A stretch of DNA of 7,109 nucleotides, taken from NCBI GenBank assembly GCA_016206995.1, contig JACQQN010000098.1, forward strand, positions 1-7,109, written 5' to 3'. Under the pieces are notes generated by a model. The model did not search any database, was not told the DNA's origin, and saw only the letters and a list, made by a program, of their open reading frames with translations. Position numbers and translations under genes: made by a program. Positions within the stretch are counted from its first letter, which is position 1. The number at the start of each line of letters is the position of its first letter. Origin of the DNA: Candidatus Omnitrophota bacterium. Its GTDB lineage: Bacteria; Omnitrophota; Omnitrophia; Omnitrophales; Abzuiibacteriaceae. Below, one piece after another: positions 5,881 to 7,109 of this stretch.

Positions 5881-7109
5881 ATGAGGAAATTCTGGTTGTT
5901 CATTGTAGGAATTTTCACGGTGGTGGCGCTTGGGGCGCCTTCCCTTCCGGCACAAACGGAGGCTTTAGCCGTGAAAAATAAAACGCTCGACGAACGCTTG
6001 GTGGAACTCGAGCAAGAAATCCGGATTCTCAAGCGATTAAGAGAGCTCGACCAAGAAACCGCCGATAAAAAAGTGAAGGAAACTCCGATCGTCAGCGCAA
6101 ACGAGAAGGACGGGTTTTCAATTAAATCGCCCGACAAGCAATTCCAGCTCAAACTCAAGGGTTACGCGCAAGCAGATGCGCGTTTCTTCAAGCTTGGAAG
6201 CTCCGGACTTGCGACGGATCAATTTTTACTCCGCCGTGTCCGGCCGTATTTGGAAGGGACACTTTCCAATTACGTTGATTTTAGATTGATGCCTGATTTT
6301 GGCGGCGGAACCGCTGCACTTCAGGATGCTTATATTGATTTGAAATATAGCCCTGAACTTAAACTGCGAGCCGGAAAATTCAAAGCACCTGTCGGTTTGG
6401 AGCGCCTGCAGTCGGCCACGGATCTTCGCTTTGTCGAACGTGCGTATCCGACCAGTTTGGCTCCGAACCGCGATGTGGGCGCCCAGCTTTTCGGTGATTT
6501 ATGGAACGGTTCTGTTAGTTACGCCGCCGGCATCTTTAATGGGGTCATCGATGGCGGTTCAAGCGACGGAGATTCAAACGACGGAAAAGACTTTGCAGGA
6601 CGTATTTTTGTGAAGCCGTTTAAGAATACAGATTTGTACAACCTTCAAGAATTAGGACTTGGCGCTGCGGGAACGTACGGCCGGCAATCTGGAACGGTTG
6701 CTTCGCCCAACCTTCCTTCCTTCAAATCGGACGGTCAGCAAACGTTCTTCAGTTATCGCTCGACCGGCGCGGTTGCAACCACAACCATTGCGGACGGCAT
6801 TCGGACCCGGTTTTCGCCGCAGGCAACTTTCTACTCAGGCCCTTTCGGATTTTTGGGTGAATATGTTCTTTCGTCTCAGCAAGTCCAGCGAGCGAATGCT
6901 TCAACGAAAGCTGAAAACCGCGCTTGGCAAGCAGCCATCTCTTATGTGCTGACGGGAGAAAAAGCGTCGTATAAAGGCGTTTCGCCCAAAAAGCCATTCG
7001 ACTTATCAAAGAATCAGTGGGGTGCGTTTGAATTAAAAGCGCGCTACGGCGAACTTCAGGTGGACGAAAAACTGTTTCCGACTTTCGCGGATCCTGCAAA
7101 GTCGTACCA
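5881..7109 (+). CDS. OprO/OprP-type outer-membrane porin, 5' part
   Basis: An outer-membrane beta-barrel of the phosphate-selective porin O/P family, truncated by the window end after 409 full codons with no stop. The first 24 or so residues form a signal peptide: charged MRK, a hydrophobic stretch, then PSLPA before the likely cleavage. Residues about 37-67 are heptad-rich and charged (LDERLVELEQEIRILKRLRE), a probable coiled coil that could help trimerise or anchor the protein. Barrel sequence starts near residue 80 (FQLKLKGYAQADARFF), with family-like DFRLMPDFGGG, KLRAGKFKAPVGLERLQS, and near the end SYVLTGEKASYKG and WGAFELKARY. It has a well-spaced Shine-Dalgarno and follows the yezD-like gene by 87 bp. 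Porins of this family carry various anions, so sulfate or a sulfonate is as plausible as phosphate here. Missing at the edge: perhaps 30-100 C-terminal residues. Confidence 0.88.
   Translation, partial: MRKFWLFIVGIFTVVALGAPSLPAQTEALAVKNKTLDERLVELEQEIRILKRLRELDQETADKKVKETPIVSANEKDGFSIKSPDKQFQLKLKGYAQADARFFKLGSSGLATDQFLLRRVRPYLEGTLSNYVDFRLMPDFGGGTAALQDAYIDLKYSPELKLRAGKFKAPVGLERLQSATDLRFVERAYPTSLAPNRDVGAQLFGDLWNGSVSYAAGIFNGVIDGGSSDGDSNDGKDFAGRIFVKPFKNTDLYNLQELGLGAAGTYGRQSGTVASPNLPSFKSDGQQTFFSYRSTGAVATTTIADGIRTRFSPQATFYSGPFGFLGEYVLSSQQVQRANASTKAENRAWQAAISYVLTGEKASYKGVSPKKPFDLSKNQWGAFELKARYGELQVDEKLFPTFADPAKSY

Noticed and set aside
5814..6158. Minus-strand 114-codon open frame
   Set aside because: It is Ser-rich, antisense to the porin signal peptide and coiled-coil region, with no recognisable domain.
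6749..7099. Minus-strand 116-codon open frame
   Set aside because: It lies wholly inside the porin coding region, which has an unbroken frame with family motifs.

Overview
The window carries parts or all of eight protein-coding genes in three blocks and looks like ordinary chromosome of a diderm (Gram-negative-type) bacterium. The outer-membrane porin, the type IV pilus ATPase and the YgfZ protein point that way. Moderate base composition and a GGGGAGAGG-type palindrome inside one reading frame would suit an environmental lineage, but the sequence does not fix a phylum. I see no rRNA, tRNA, CRISPR array, insertion sequence or phage gene.

Block 1 (1-649, plus strand) is the 3' part of a ygfZ-like gene with its KGCYPGQE signature; its start lies before the window. 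Block 2 (651-5025, minus strand) reads, in transcription order, a PilT/PilU-type pilus ATPase, a family 4 [4Fe-4S] uracil-DNA glycosylase whose ATG directly follows the ATPase stop codon, cysteine synthase cysK, and a polytopic DUF2079 membrane protein that converges on ygfZ with one base between the stop codons. The DUF2079 gene carries an in-frame palindromic insert near its N-terminus.

Block 3 (5121-7109, plus strand) starts from a strong sigma-70-like promoter, divergent from a weaker one for block 2. It encodes a cysteine-free Rrf2 regulator whose C-terminal end resembles the cysteine-metabolism repressor CymR, then a 50-residue YezD/OscA (DUF2292) protein, then a phosphate-selective-type (OprO/OprP) porin that runs off the window. 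A small inverted repeat overlaps the start point of the rrf2 promoter and could be its operator.

The most interesting reading is that block 3 is the front of a sulfur-starvation uptake operon: a CymR-like sensor, an OscA-like small protein and an outer-membrane channel, with cysK (the CymR partner in Bacillus) about 2 kb away. A sulfate or organosulfur transporter would be expected just beyond the right edge. This is inference from family knowledge; the window itself shows only the gene order and motifs.
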